A program made the translations under genes and the position numbers. A stretch of 6,042 nucleotides of DNA from Gammaproteobacteria bacterium (GTDB lineage Bacteria; Pseudomonadota; Gammaproteobacteria; QOAV01): assembly GCA_027067235.1 (NCBI GenBank), contig JALXFQ010000199.1, positions 1 to 6,042 on the forward strand. Direction: 5' to 3'. This document shows, piece by piece, positions 1-5,726 of this stretch; position 1 is the first letter of the stretch, and every line of letters starts with the position of its first letter. Below the pieces are notes generated by a model that saw nothing but the letters and a program-made list of their open reading frames with translations, was not told where the DNA came from and made no database searches.

Positions 1-147
1 GGTATAGACATAGGCGCCGAAGGCAATCATCAGGCCGATAACAACGCCTGTCAGCAGTATCGACAGTATCGCGCCGGAGGAAAAACGGCTTTTTTTGGGG
101 CCGGTGTTCCTGCGTCTGGCGTGGGTTTTGCGTTTTCTTTTCGCCAT
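1..147 (-). CDS. N-terminus of a membrane-anchored, probably SPOR-domain (FtsN-like) protein, partial
   Basis: Only the first 49 codons are in the window; the gene continues past the left edge. The visible protein starts MAKRKRKTHARRR, a strongly basic cytoplasmic tail of about 22 residues, followed by a hydrophobic segment (about residues 25-47) that should be a single membrane span with the N-terminus inside. The ATG at 147-145 lies 13 bases after the argS stop and has a modest GGAA-type ribosome site, so it is probably co-transcribed with argS. In pseudomonads and relatives the gene after argS encodes a protein of this shape with a C-terminal peptidoglycan-binding SPOR domain, followed by hslV and hslU. 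The SPOR assignment is inference from that gene order and the N-terminal shape, since the SPOR domain itself is outside the window. The membrane topology is seen directly. Confidence 0.65.
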   Translation of the reverse strand, partial: MAKRKRKTHARRRNTGPKKSRFSSGAILSILLTGVVIGLMIAFGAYVYT

Positions 148-160
148 GGGTATTCCGCGG

Positions 161-1900
161 TTACATGGTTTCCGGCGCGCTGACGCCGAGTAGATCAAGG
201 CCGTTGGCGATGACCTGCTGTGTCGCCTTTATCAGGGCCAGACGGGCGTTGCGCAGGCCGGCGTCATTCACCAGAAACTGGTGCGCATTATAATAGGAAT
301 GGAACGCCTGCGCGGTTTCACGCAGAAAATAGGCGATCTGATGCGGTTCGCGTTTGGCGGCGGCGGAACGGATCAGTTCCGGATAGCGGTTGAGCTGGTC
401 GATCAGGCTCTGTTCGGCGTCGTTGTCCAGCCGCGCCAGATCAGCCTCATCGCGTGCGTAGACAAAGCCCTTATCGCCCAGTTGCCGGAATACGCTGGCG
501 ATGCGGGCGTGGGCATATTGCACATAATACACCGGGTTTTCGTTGCTTTGTGATTTGGCCAGATCCAGGTCGAAATCCATGTGCTGTTCGGCCTTGCGCA
601 TGACGTAGAAAAAGCGCGCGGCGTCGGTGCCCACTTCATGGCGCAGCTCGCGCAGGGTCACGAACTCGCCGCTGCGCGTGGACATGGGGATCTTTTTGCC
701 GCCGCGATAAAGCACGGCGAATTGCACCAGCAGCACTTCCAGGCTGTCCGGGTTCTGCCCCAGCGCCTGCATCGCCGCCCTTACCCGTGGCACGTAGCCG
801 TGGTGATCAGCGCCCCAGATGTCGATCATGTGTTCAAAGCCGCGCTCCTGCTTGTTCAGGTGATAGGCGATGTCGGAAGCGAAGTAAGTCTTTACACCGT
901 TGTCGCGCACCACCACGCGGTCTTTTTCGTCGCCAAAATCGGTAGAGCGAAACCACCAGGCGCCGTCTTTTTCGTATACATGGCCGCTGGCCCTGAGTTT
1001 TTCCACGGCCGCGTCCACGGCGCCGGAATCCATCAGTGATTTTTCCGAAAACCATGCGTCGTATTCGACGCGGAATTCGTTGAGGTCGTCGCGGATATAG
1101 TCCACCAGCGTGGAATGGGCCAGATGATGCACAAAGGCGTATTTTTCTTCGCCCAGCAATTCGCGGGCGCGGGCGATGAGAGCGTCCATCTTCGCCTCGT
1201 CATCGTCGCCGGGGAGACTGTCGAGATCCAGCGCCGTGACGCGATAGTCGTCGCCATGCTCGCGGTGCAGGGTGGCGGCGATGTCCCAGATGTAATCGCC
1301 CTGGTAGGCGTTCGGGGGGAAAGCGATGCCCGCCTCCCCGGCCAGGTCCAGATAGCGCAGCCACACCGAAACGGCCAGTATGTCCATCTGTCGCCCGGCG
1401 TCGTTGACATAGTATTCGCTGTGCACGTCATAACCGGCCGCGCCGAGCAGGCGCCGCAGGGCGTCGCCATAAGCCGCGCCGCGACCGTGGCCCACATGCA
1501 GCGGGCCGGTGGGGTTGGCGGAGACGTATTCGAGGATGACTTTTTCCTTTTTTCCGGCGTCGCAATGGCCGAAGCTGCAGCCGGCCTGTTCAATGACGCT
1601 AATGACGTCGCTCAGCGCCGCGTTTTCGATGAAGAAGTTGATGAAGCCGGGGCCGGCTATATTGACCGATTTCACTGCCGGATCTGGCGCCAGGGCGTCG
1701 ACGATCAGTTGCGCCAGCTCGCGCGGGTTCATTCCCGCAGGCTTTGCCAGCATCAGCGCCACGTTACTGGCCAGATCGCCGTGCGCCTTGTTGCGGGCGT
1801 TCTCCACCTGAATGCGCGGCTGCAGCTCTGCCGGCAGCCTGCCGTCGGCCTGGAGCCGGGCAATGGCGGAGGACAACAATGTGGCGATCTGCTGTTTCAC
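161..1900 (-). CDS. argS: arginyl-tRNA synthetase (class I)
   Basis: Cytoplasmic enzyme that charges tRNA-Arg with arginine using ATP. The N-terminal additional domain (about residues 1-110) contains the family-typical VENARNKAHGDLASN stretch. The class I HIGH motif appears as HVGHGRG (His135-His138) after SANPTGPL, and the KMSKS-loop equivalent is MSTRSGEF (from Met406), the usual ArgS variant lacking the canonical lysine. The C-terminal DALR anticodon-binding domain follows, with NPVYYVQYAHARI at its beginning. I chose the GTG at 1900-1898 because the protein then starts VKQQIATLLSS, matching ArgS N-termini, and has 579 residues, close to the usual 577-587. The reading frame stays open to an ATG at 1987, but that adds 29 unrelated residues and would run back through the divergent promoter region. 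The gene probably heads an operon with the downstream membrane-protein gene. Confidence 0.97.
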   Translation of the reverse strand: MKQQIATLLSSAIARLQADGRLPAELQPRIQVENARNKAHGDLASNVALMLAKPAGMNPRELAQLIVDALAPDPAVKSVNIAGPGFINFFIENAALSDVISVIEQAGCSFGHCDAGKKEKVILEYVSANPTGPLHVGHGRGAAYGDALRRLLGAAGYDVHSEYYVNDAGRQMDILAVSVWLRYLDLAGEAGIAFPPNAYQGDYIWDIAATLHREHGDDYRVTALDLDSLPGDDDEAKMDALIARARELLGEEKYAFVHHLAHSTLVDYIRDDLNEFRVEYDAWFSEKSLMDSGAVDAAVEKLRASGHVYEKDGAWWFRSTDFGDEKDRVVVRDNGVKTYFASDIAYHLNKQERGFEHMIDIWGADHHGYVPRVRAAMQALGQNPDSLEVLLVQFAVLYRGGKKIPMSTRSGEFVTLRELRHEVGTDAARFFYVMRKAEQHMDFDLDLAKSQSNENPVYYVQYAHARIASVFRQLGDKGFVYARDEADLARLDNDAEQSLIDQLNRYPELIRSAAAKREPHQIAYFLRETAQAFHSYYNAHQFLVNDAGLRNARLALIKATQQVIANGLDLLGVSAPETM

Positions 1901-1931
1901 GTCGGCATCTTCGGGAATGGGAAAGCGGCGA

Positions 1932-1960
1932 ATTTTACAGGAACGTCTTGAAATTGAAAC
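1932..1960 (-). promoter_or_regulatory. candidate sigma-70 promoter for argS
   Basis: On the minus strand TAAAAT (1937-1932) matches the -10 consensus at five of six bases. The -35 region 16-17 bases upstream (TTTCAA or GTTTCA) is poor. Transcription would start near 1925, giving a leader of about 25 bases to the GTG start. It overlaps the sigma-32 promoter on the other strand. The assignment rests mainly on the -10 and is tentative. Confidence 0.35.
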
Positions 1961-1976
1961 GACGATTCCCATATAT
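1947..1976 (+). promoter_or_regulatory. sigma-32 (RpoH) heat-shock promoter for the small heat-shock protein gene
   Basis: CTTGAAA at 1947-1953 is an exact match to the sigma-32 -35 consensus. After a 13-base spacer, TCCCATAT at 1967-1974 matches the -10 consensus CCCCATNT in all but its first base. The spacer is within the accepted 11-16 range. A transcript would start near 1982, about 30 bases before the hsp20 ATG. Position, orientation and the downstream product all agree, so this is a strong prediction although not tested. Confidence 0.85.
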
Positions 1977-2012
1977 GCAGACAACAATGAACACTACCCG
2001 GAGGTAACGATT

Positions 2013-2459
2013 ATGAGTGCAATTATCAAAGGCGGCGTTGAGCCGCGCTGGCCCGGCGTCTATGAAGACCTGTTTGAAAACTTTTTCCGCCCCGTGCGAA
2101 GCGGTGAGGAAAAGACCGCAGGCGGCATGATTCCGGCCATGGATATCGTCGAACAGGACGATTCCTACAAGATCGTTGTCGATCTGCCCGGCGTCAGCCA
2201 GGACGACATCGACGTGACCGTGCATGAAGGCGTATTGACCATCAACGCCGAGCGCAAGGCCGAGAATGTGGAAAAAGACGATCAGGGCCGCGTCATCCGG
2301 CAGGAACGCCGCTACGGCAAATACATCCGCAGCGTGAAGCTGGCGCAGGATGTGGAAGAAGACAAGGTGCAGGCCAAATACAAGGACGGCGTGCTGGAGC
2401 TGGTGCTGCCGAAGAAGGAAGAAGTCAAGCCGAAGAAGATTTCGGTCAACGTGGAATAA
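2013..2459 (+). CDS. hsp20: small heat-shock protein, Hsp20/alpha-crystallin family
   Basis: ATP-independent cytoplasmic chaperone that binds unfolding proteins and holds them for refolding by DnaK/ClpB. The 148-residue product fits the family. A short N-terminal arm (1-38, with GVYEDLFENFF) precedes the alpha-crystallin domain (about 39-133), which begins PAMDIVEQDDSYKIVVDLPG, a typical first strand. The domain ends with the family signature A-x-x-x-D-GVLEL-x-LPK (121-134). The tail holds an I-x-V motif (ISV, 143-145), the oligomerisation anchor equivalent to I-x-I. The ATG at 2013 has an excellent GGAGGT ribosome site (2000-2005) seven bases upstream. An in-frame extension back to 1812 would overlap argS antisense and lacks family similarity. 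It is a single-gene unit: sigma-32 promoter upstream, intrinsic terminator downstream. Whether it is an IbpA orthologue or another class A Hsp20 cannot be decided here. Confidence 0.95.
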   Translation: MSAIIKGGVEPRWPGVYEDLFENFFRPVRSGEEKTAGGMIPAMDIVEQDDSYKIVVDLPGVSQDDIDVTVHEGVLTINAERKAENVEKDDQGRVIRQERRYGKYIRSVKLAQDVEEDKVQAKYKDGVLELVLPKKEEVKPKKISVNVE

Positions 2460-2486
2460 AGCCCGAATCGCGGGTTTGAGCAGAAA

Positions 2487-2516
2487 GGCCGGGGATAGTT
2501 ATCCCTGGCCTTTTTT
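2487..2516 (+). terminator. intrinsic terminator after hsp20
   Basis: GGCCGGGGAT (2487-2496) pairs with ATCCCTGGCC (2501-2510) in a 10-bp stem with one G-U pair and an AGTT loop, followed by six T (2511-2516). Three A before the stem can extend pairing into the T-run. A second, weaker hairpin (2459-2477, CCCG/CGGG core) lies directly after the stop codon. On the minus strand the hairpin is followed only by TTTC, so it may slow, but is not a convincing terminator for, the convergent gene ending at 2591. Confidence 0.9.
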
Positions 2517-2590
2517 ATGCGGCGGTCAAACGACGCAAGCTGTCAGGGTATTCCCCGCGTTGCTCGCTCTCGTGCTGGCGGGGGCGTGGC

Positions 2591-2899
2591 TCAGCTGAAA
2601 AATCGCTTGACCGAACCCTTGAGGCTGTCCCAGCCGCTTTCGAACTGGCTGGCCAGCTTGTCCCAGCCTTCCTCGACGGAGTCTTTCAGTTCGTCCCATT
2701 TGTCATCCGCCGCTGCGGCGATTTCCGCCGCCTTGGCCCTGGCCTGTTCCAGTTTTGGCTCGAGGTTGGCGATGGCCTCCCTGATATCTTCCGCCGTTTC
2801 TCCGGTTTCTTCCTTCAGCCGGTCTTTCAGCTCGGTAATTCTGGCTTGTTGCCGCTCAATGGATTCATGGGCTTTGGCTAAAAATTCGTCTTTGGTCAT
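2591..2899 (-). CDS. small helical protein with three C-terminal 11-residue Trp-Asp repeats, function unknown
   Basis: I do not recognise a characterised family. The 102-residue product is highly charged, has no cysteine and one proline (Pro48), and should be almost entirely helical. Residues 1-66 look like an amphipathic or coiled-coil helix (ERQQARITELKDRLKEE, then an Ala/Glu-rich stretch). Residues 68-100 are three consecutive 11-residue repeats of the form W-D-x-L-x-x-x-(V/F)-x-x-(G/F), with Trp68, Trp79 and Trp90. An 11-residue period is known from amphipathic lipid-binding helices and LEA-like proteins, so membrane-surface or protein-surface binding is possible, but this is inference. 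There is no signal peptide or membrane span. The ATG at 2899 is chosen because AGGAGG (2910-2905) sits five bases upstream; an in-frame start at 2974 would translate the leader hairpin. It is convergent with hsp20 and divergent from argB, so it is probably monocistronic. Confidence 0.85.
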   Translation of the reverse strand: MTKDEFLAKAHESIERQQARITELKDRLKEETGETAEDIREAIANLEPKLEQARAKAAEIAAAADDKWDELKDSVEEGWDKLASQFESGWDSLKGSVKRFFS

Positions 2900-2903
2900 G
2901 TTG

Positions 2904-2910
2904 TCCTCCT
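2904..2910 (-). promoter_or_regulatory. ribosome binding site that fixes the start of the repeat-protein gene
   Basis: AGGAGGA on the minus strand is close to a perfect Shine-Dalgarno sequence, four to five bases before the ATG at 2899. It favours this start over the in-frame ATG at 2974. Confidence 0.85.
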
Positions 2911-2922
2911 GTGAGATGAATC

Positions 2923-2967
2923 GCGTTTGACGGCCACCCCTATGAGGGCTGCCGTCCTGGCAAACGC
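2923..2967. repeat. 45-base imperfect inverted repeat in the leader of the repeat-protein gene
   Basis: The outer arms GCGTTTG (2923-2929) and CAAACGC (2961-2967) are perfect complements. Inside them ACGGC (2930-2934) pairs with GCCGT (2951-2955), and CCC (2937-2939) can pair with GGG (2946-2948). An unpaired CCTGG (2956-2960) bulges on one side. Neither strand has a T-run after the stem, so it is not an ordinary intrinsic terminator. It lies between the candidate -10 (2973-2978) and the ribosome site (2904-2910), so the minus-strand transcript would begin with this structure. Confidence 0.65.
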
Positions 2968-2972
2968 TGGTC

Positions 2973-2978
2973 ATACTA
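2973..2978 (-). promoter_or_regulatory. candidate extended -10 element for the repeat-protein gene
   Basis: The minus strand reads TGC-TAGTAT, an extended -10 (TGn) followed by a four-of-six match to TATAAT. No good -35 lies 16-18 bases upstream. A start about seven bases on, near 2966, would put the inverted repeat at the very 5' end of the mRNA. Tentative. Confidence 0.35.
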
Positions 2979-3052
2979 GCAATATTCAGCTACTCCGCGC
3001 CAGCAGAAATCAAAACCCTGCTTTGCTGTGGTGCGCGGATTACGGCCTGCGC

Positions 3053-3058
3053 TATACT
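3053..3058 (+). promoter_or_regulatory. candidate -10 element for argB
   Basis: TATACT matches five of six bases of TATAAT and lies 26 bases before the argB ATG. The expected -35 position (around 3029-3035) does not resemble TTGACA, so strength or activator dependence is unclear. No convincing ArgR operator is visible in the spacer. Confidence 0.4.
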
Positions 3059-3084
3059 TCAGCGAAATTTTCCGGAGCCATCCC

Positions 3085-3969
3085 ATGCCAATCAGCAAAT
3101 GCAGTTCCCGGCAGAAAGCCGAGGTACTGACCGAAGCGCTGCCCTATATGCAGCAGTTTCAGGGCAGGACCATCGTCATCAAGTTCGGTGGCAACGCCAT
3201 GGTCGACGAGCAACTGAAACATGATTTCGCCCGTGATGTGGTGTTGATGAAACAGGTGGGCATGAACCCGGTGGTGGTGCATGGCGGCGGGCCGCAAATT
3301 TCCGGCCTGCTGGAGCGTGTGGGCAAGGAGAGCAAGTTCATCGACGGCATTCGCGTCACCGACAGCGAGACCATGGACATCGTCGAAATGGTGCTGGGCG
3401 GCCTCATCAACAAGCAGATCGTCAGCCTGATCAACGCCCACGGCGGCAAGGCGGTGGGGCTTTCCGGTAAGGACGGCGGCATGATCCGGGCGAAGAAAAT
3501 TTCCGCGAAACGCAAGGATGCGCCGAGTGAAATCATCGACTATGGCCATGTCGGCGAAGTGGCCAGCGTGGACCCTTCCGTGGTGGCGATCCTGGACAAG
3601 CAGGCCTTTATCCCGGTCATCGCGCCCATCGGCGTCGGCGCCAAGGGCGAGTCCTACAACATCAACGCCGACACCGTGGCAGGCAAACTCGCGATCACCC
3701 TGGGCGCGGAAAAGCTCATGCTGCTGACCAATACGCCCGGCGTGCTGGACCAGCAGGGCGAGCTGCTCACCGGCCTGAATCGCACCGATGTCAACGGCCT
3801 GATCGAAGACGGCACTATCCAGGGCGGCATGTTGCCGAAAATACAATGCGCCCTCGACGCCGTGGCCAGCGGCGTAACCAGCGCGCACATCGTCGATGGC
3901 CGTGTGCCGCATGCGGTGCTGCTGGAGGTATTTACCGACTCCGGCGTGGGTACGCTGGTGCACGGATGA
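3085..3969 (+). CDS. argB: acetylglutamate kinase
   Basis: Cytoplasmic amino-acid kinase that phosphorylates N-acetyl-L-glutamate with ATP, the second step of arginine biosynthesis. The 294-residue protein shows the family motifs in order: Lys33 in IKFGGNAM (phosphate binding), VHGGGPQI (65-72, substrate loop), Arg90 in DGIRVT, NINAD (Asn192 to Asp196), and GGMLPKI with Lys252. The roughly 25 residues before the first strand (LTEALPYMQQFQG) correspond to the N-terminal helix known in arginine-inhibited hexameric enzymes, so feedback inhibition by arginine is likely; this is family knowledge, not tested. The ATG at 3085 is preceded by GGAG (3074-3077) at seven bases; an earlier in-frame ATG at 3028 would lie upstream of the likely promoter. 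No other arginine biosynthesis gene is adjacent, and the next gene is convergent, so argB appears to be transcribed alone. Confidence 0.97.
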   Translation: MPISKCSSRQKAEVLTEALPYMQQFQGRTIVIKFGGNAMVDEQLKHDFARDVVLMKQVGMNPVVVHGGGPQISGLLERVGKESKFIDGIRVTDSETMDIVEMVLGGLINKQIVSLINAHGGKAVGLSGKDGGMIRAKKISAKRKDAPSEIIDYGHVGEVASVDPSVVAILDKQAFIPVIAPIGVGAKGESYNINADTVAGKLAITLGAEKLMLLTNTPGVLDQQGELLTGLNRTDVNGLIEDGTIQGGMLPKIQCALDAVASGVTSAHIVDGRVPHAVLLEVFTDSGVGTLVHG

Positions 3970-3976
3970 GCGAAAT

Positions 3977-4004
3977 CGCAGGGGCGGCTAAAGCCGCCCC
4001 TGCG
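3977..4004. repeat. perfect 12-bp inverted repeat between convergent argB and amtB
   Basis: CGCAGGGGCGGC (3977-3988) and its exact complement (3993-4004) flank a TAAA loop. It starts seven bases after the argB stop and ends seven bases before the amtB stop. There is no T-run on the plus side and only ATTTC on the minus side, so it is a poor classical intrinsic terminator, though so stable a hairpin could still stop or protect both converging transcripts. The GGGGCGGC-TTTA-GCCGCCCC core resembles REP-type intergenic palindromes of gammaproteobacteria. Confidence 0.75.
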
Positions 4005-4011
4005 CTCCAGC

Positions 4012-5325
4012 CTAAATAATATACCCCCGTTCCTCATGCTCGGCGATATCCAGGCCCTGGGACTCGTCTTCCGCGGAAACCCGTATGCCCATGACGGCAT
4101 CAAGCATTTTCAGCGTAATCCAGGTAATGGCGCCGGCCCAGATGCCGGTGGCGAGGATGCCGGTGATCTGCACACCCACCTGCCTGCCCATGGTCATGCC
4201 TTCGGCCAGGCCCGCGCCGGAGAACACGCCCAGTTGCGACGAGACAAAAATGCCGGCAAGGAAAGTGCCGAGTATGCCGCCGATGCCGTGCACCGGGAAA
4301 ACATCCAGCGAGTCGTCGATATGCAGCTTTTGCTTGATGATCTGGGTAGCGTTGAAGCAGATGAAGCCCGCCAGCAGGCCGATAGTGATGCCGCCCATGG
4401 GGCCGACGAAGCCGGAGGCCGGGGTGATGGTGCCGAGACCGGCCACCATGCCGGTGACGATGCCCAGGGTACTGGGCTTGCCGAACTTCAGCCATTCCAT
4501 CAGCATCCACATGGTGGCGCCGGCGGAGGCAGACAAATGGGTAACGAAGATCGCCATGCCGGCGTCGCCGTTGGCGGCGAGCGCGCTGCCGCCATTAAAG
4601 CCGAACCAGCCCACCCACAACATGCCGGCACCGGCCACGGTCAGCGTCAGGTTATGCGGCGGCATCGGCGTTTTCGGGAAACCGGCGCGATTACCCAGTA
4701 CCAGCGCCGCCACCAGCGCCGATACGCCGGCGGTGATGTGCACCACGGTGCCGCCGGCAAAATCCAGCAGGCCCATTTGCTGCAGCCAGCCGCCGCCCCA
4801 GACCCAGTGCGTTATGGGCGCATAGACAACAATCAACCAGATGATTGAGAACGCGAGCATGGCGGCAAAGCGCATGCGTTCGGCGAAACCACCGACGATC
4901 AGCGCCGGCGTGATGATGGCGAAAGTGAGCTGGAACATGGAAAACACGCTTTCCGGCAGGCTGCCGGTCGCTGTTTCGCGGCCGACGCCGGCAAAGAATG
5001 CCTTGCCGAAACCGCCGATCCAGGCGTTGGCCGAGCCGCCGTCGCCAAACGCCAGGCTGTAGACAAACAGTACCCAGAGTATGGAAACAACGCCGGCAAT
5101 GGCGAAGCACTGCATGAACACAGAGAGTACATTCTTGACCCGTACCAGGCCGCCATAGAACAGGGCCAGTCCCGGCAGGGTCATCATCAGCACCAGAGCG
5201 GTGGAGGTCATGATCCATGCGGTATCGGCGCCGCTGATTTCATCGGCAGCGAAAGCGAGGTTCGGCAGGGTGGCAAGACACGCAGCCATGAATGCCGCTT
5301 TGATGCGGCTTATTTTTTTCATCAT
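4012..5325 (-). CDS. amtB: ammonium transporter, Amt/Rh family
   Basis: Trimeric inner-membrane channel for ammonium uptake. The 437-residue protein has a cleavable signal peptide (MMKKISRIKAAF..., probable cut after AFA at 24-26) as in E. coli AmtB, then the expected eleven spans. Key residues can be aligned by motif: Phe136 (outer Phe gate), Trp176 in HWVWGGG (outer binding site), Asp188 and His196 in LDFAGGTVVH (structural Asp and first pore His), Phe243 and Ser247 in WFGFNGGS, and His346 in DVFPVHGIGG (second pore His). The cytoplasmic tail ends in GLDIAEHEERGYII, matching the conserved C-terminal region needed for GlnK control. Two adjacent ATGs (5325 and 5322) follow an AGGGGA ribosome site; I took the first. 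The gene lies 28 bases downstream of glnK and is surely in the same operon. Confidence 0.97.
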   Translation of the reverse strand: MMKKISRIKAAFMAACLATLPNLAFAADEISGADTAWIMTSTALVLMMTLPGLALFYGGLVRVKNVLSVFMQCFAIAGVVSILWVLFVYSLAFGDGGSANAWIGGFGKAFFAGVGRETATGSLPESVFSMFQLTFAIITPALIVGGFAERMRFAAMLAFSIIWLIVVYAPITHWVWGGGWLQQMGLLDFAGGTVVHITAGVSALVAALVLGNRAGFPKTPMPPHNLTLTVAGAGMLWVGWFGFNGGSALAANGDAGMAIFVTHLSASAGATMWMLMEWLKFGKPSTLGIVTGMVAGLGTITPASGFVGPMGGITIGLLAGFICFNATQIIKQKLHIDDSLDVFPVHGIGGILGTFLAGIFVSSQLGVFSGAGLAEGMTMGRQVGVQITGILATGIWAGAITWITLKMLDAVMGIRVSAEDESQGLDIAEHEERGYII

Positions 5326-5353
5326 AATCCCCTTTGATTTGGCAGGTTCAGGT

Positions 5354-5692
5354 TTACAGGGCGTCGTCGTCCTTTTCGCCGGTGCGGATGCGCACCACGG
5401 CTTCGACGTTGGAAACGAAAATCTTGCCGTCGCCGATTTTGCCGGTGCGGGCAGCGCTGGCGATGGTTTCCATGACTTCCTCGGCCTTGTCCGCGGCCAC
5501 AGCAACCTCCAGTTTCACCTTGGGCAGGAAATCCACCGTGTATTCGGCGCCCCGGTACAGTTCGGTGTGGCCTTTCTGGCGGCCGAAGCCCTTGACTTCG
5601 GTGGCGGTCATGCCCTGCACGCCGATGTCATGCAGGGCGGCGCGTACGTCATCCAGTTTGAAAGGTTTGATGATGGCTGTAATCATTTTCAT
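5354..5692 (-). CDS. glnK: nitrogen regulatory protein PII
   Basis: Trimeric cytoplasmic signal protein that senses 2-oxoglutarate, ATP and ADP and blocks the AmtB pore when nitrogen is plentiful. The 112-residue length and start MKMITAIIKPFKLDDVR are typical. The T-loop (about 37-55) contains Arg47, which enters the AmtB pore in E. coli, and Tyr51, the uridylylation site of GlnD. The B-loop TGKIGDGK (83-90) and the C-terminal RIRTGE (101-106) are nucleotide-site residues. It is called glnK rather than glnB because it directly precedes amtB, an arrangement conserved across bacteria. The ATG at 5692 follows GGGAA. The upstream 34 bases hold no visible sigma-54 site (no GG-N10-GC pair in the right context), so the operon promoter may lie inside or before the preceding gene, or may not be sigma-54 dependent. 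Confidence 0.95.
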   Translation of the reverse strand: MKMITAIIKPFKLDDVRAALHDIGVQGMTATEVKGFGRQKGHTELYRGAEYTVDFLPKVKLEVAVAADKAEEVMETIASAARTGKIGDGKIFVSNVEAVVRIRTGEKDDDAL

Positions 5693-5726
5693 GTGCTATT
5701 CCCGGTTGTTGTGTTTGTTTTGATGC

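Noticed and set aside
1115..1951. 278-codon open frame antisense to argS
   Set aside because: No ribosome site or family motif, and it mirrors third-position GC bias of argS. ArgS motifs on the opposite strand are intact.
2553..2583. Hairpin CCCCGC / GCGGGG after the minus-strand repeat-protein gene, as its terminator
   Set aside because: Six pairs with a 19-base loop and no following T-run on the minus strand. It is too weak to call a terminator.
2516..2930. Plus-strand frames across the repeat-protein gene
   Set aside because: They are Ser/Ala-rich shadows without ribosome sites. The minus-strand frame has a near-perfect Shine-Dalgarno sequence and a regular 11-residue repeat.
2975..3000. 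Possible ArgR box before argB (AATATTCA half-site)
   Set aside because: Only one half resembles the TNTGAAT...ATTCA operator; the other half does not match, and no second box follows at the usual spacing.
3052..3963. 303-codon open frame antisense to almost all of argB
   Set aside because: It is the shadow of a GC-rich gene. The product is a His/Asp/Ala-rich string with no recognisable motif, while argB on the other strand keeps every catalytic residue.
4036..4848. Two long plus-strand frames (to about 270 codons) antisense to amtB
   Set aside because: Both are low-complexity (His/Gly/Ala-rich or Met/Pro/Ser-rich) shadows of the hydrophobic amtB reading frame, with no start signals.
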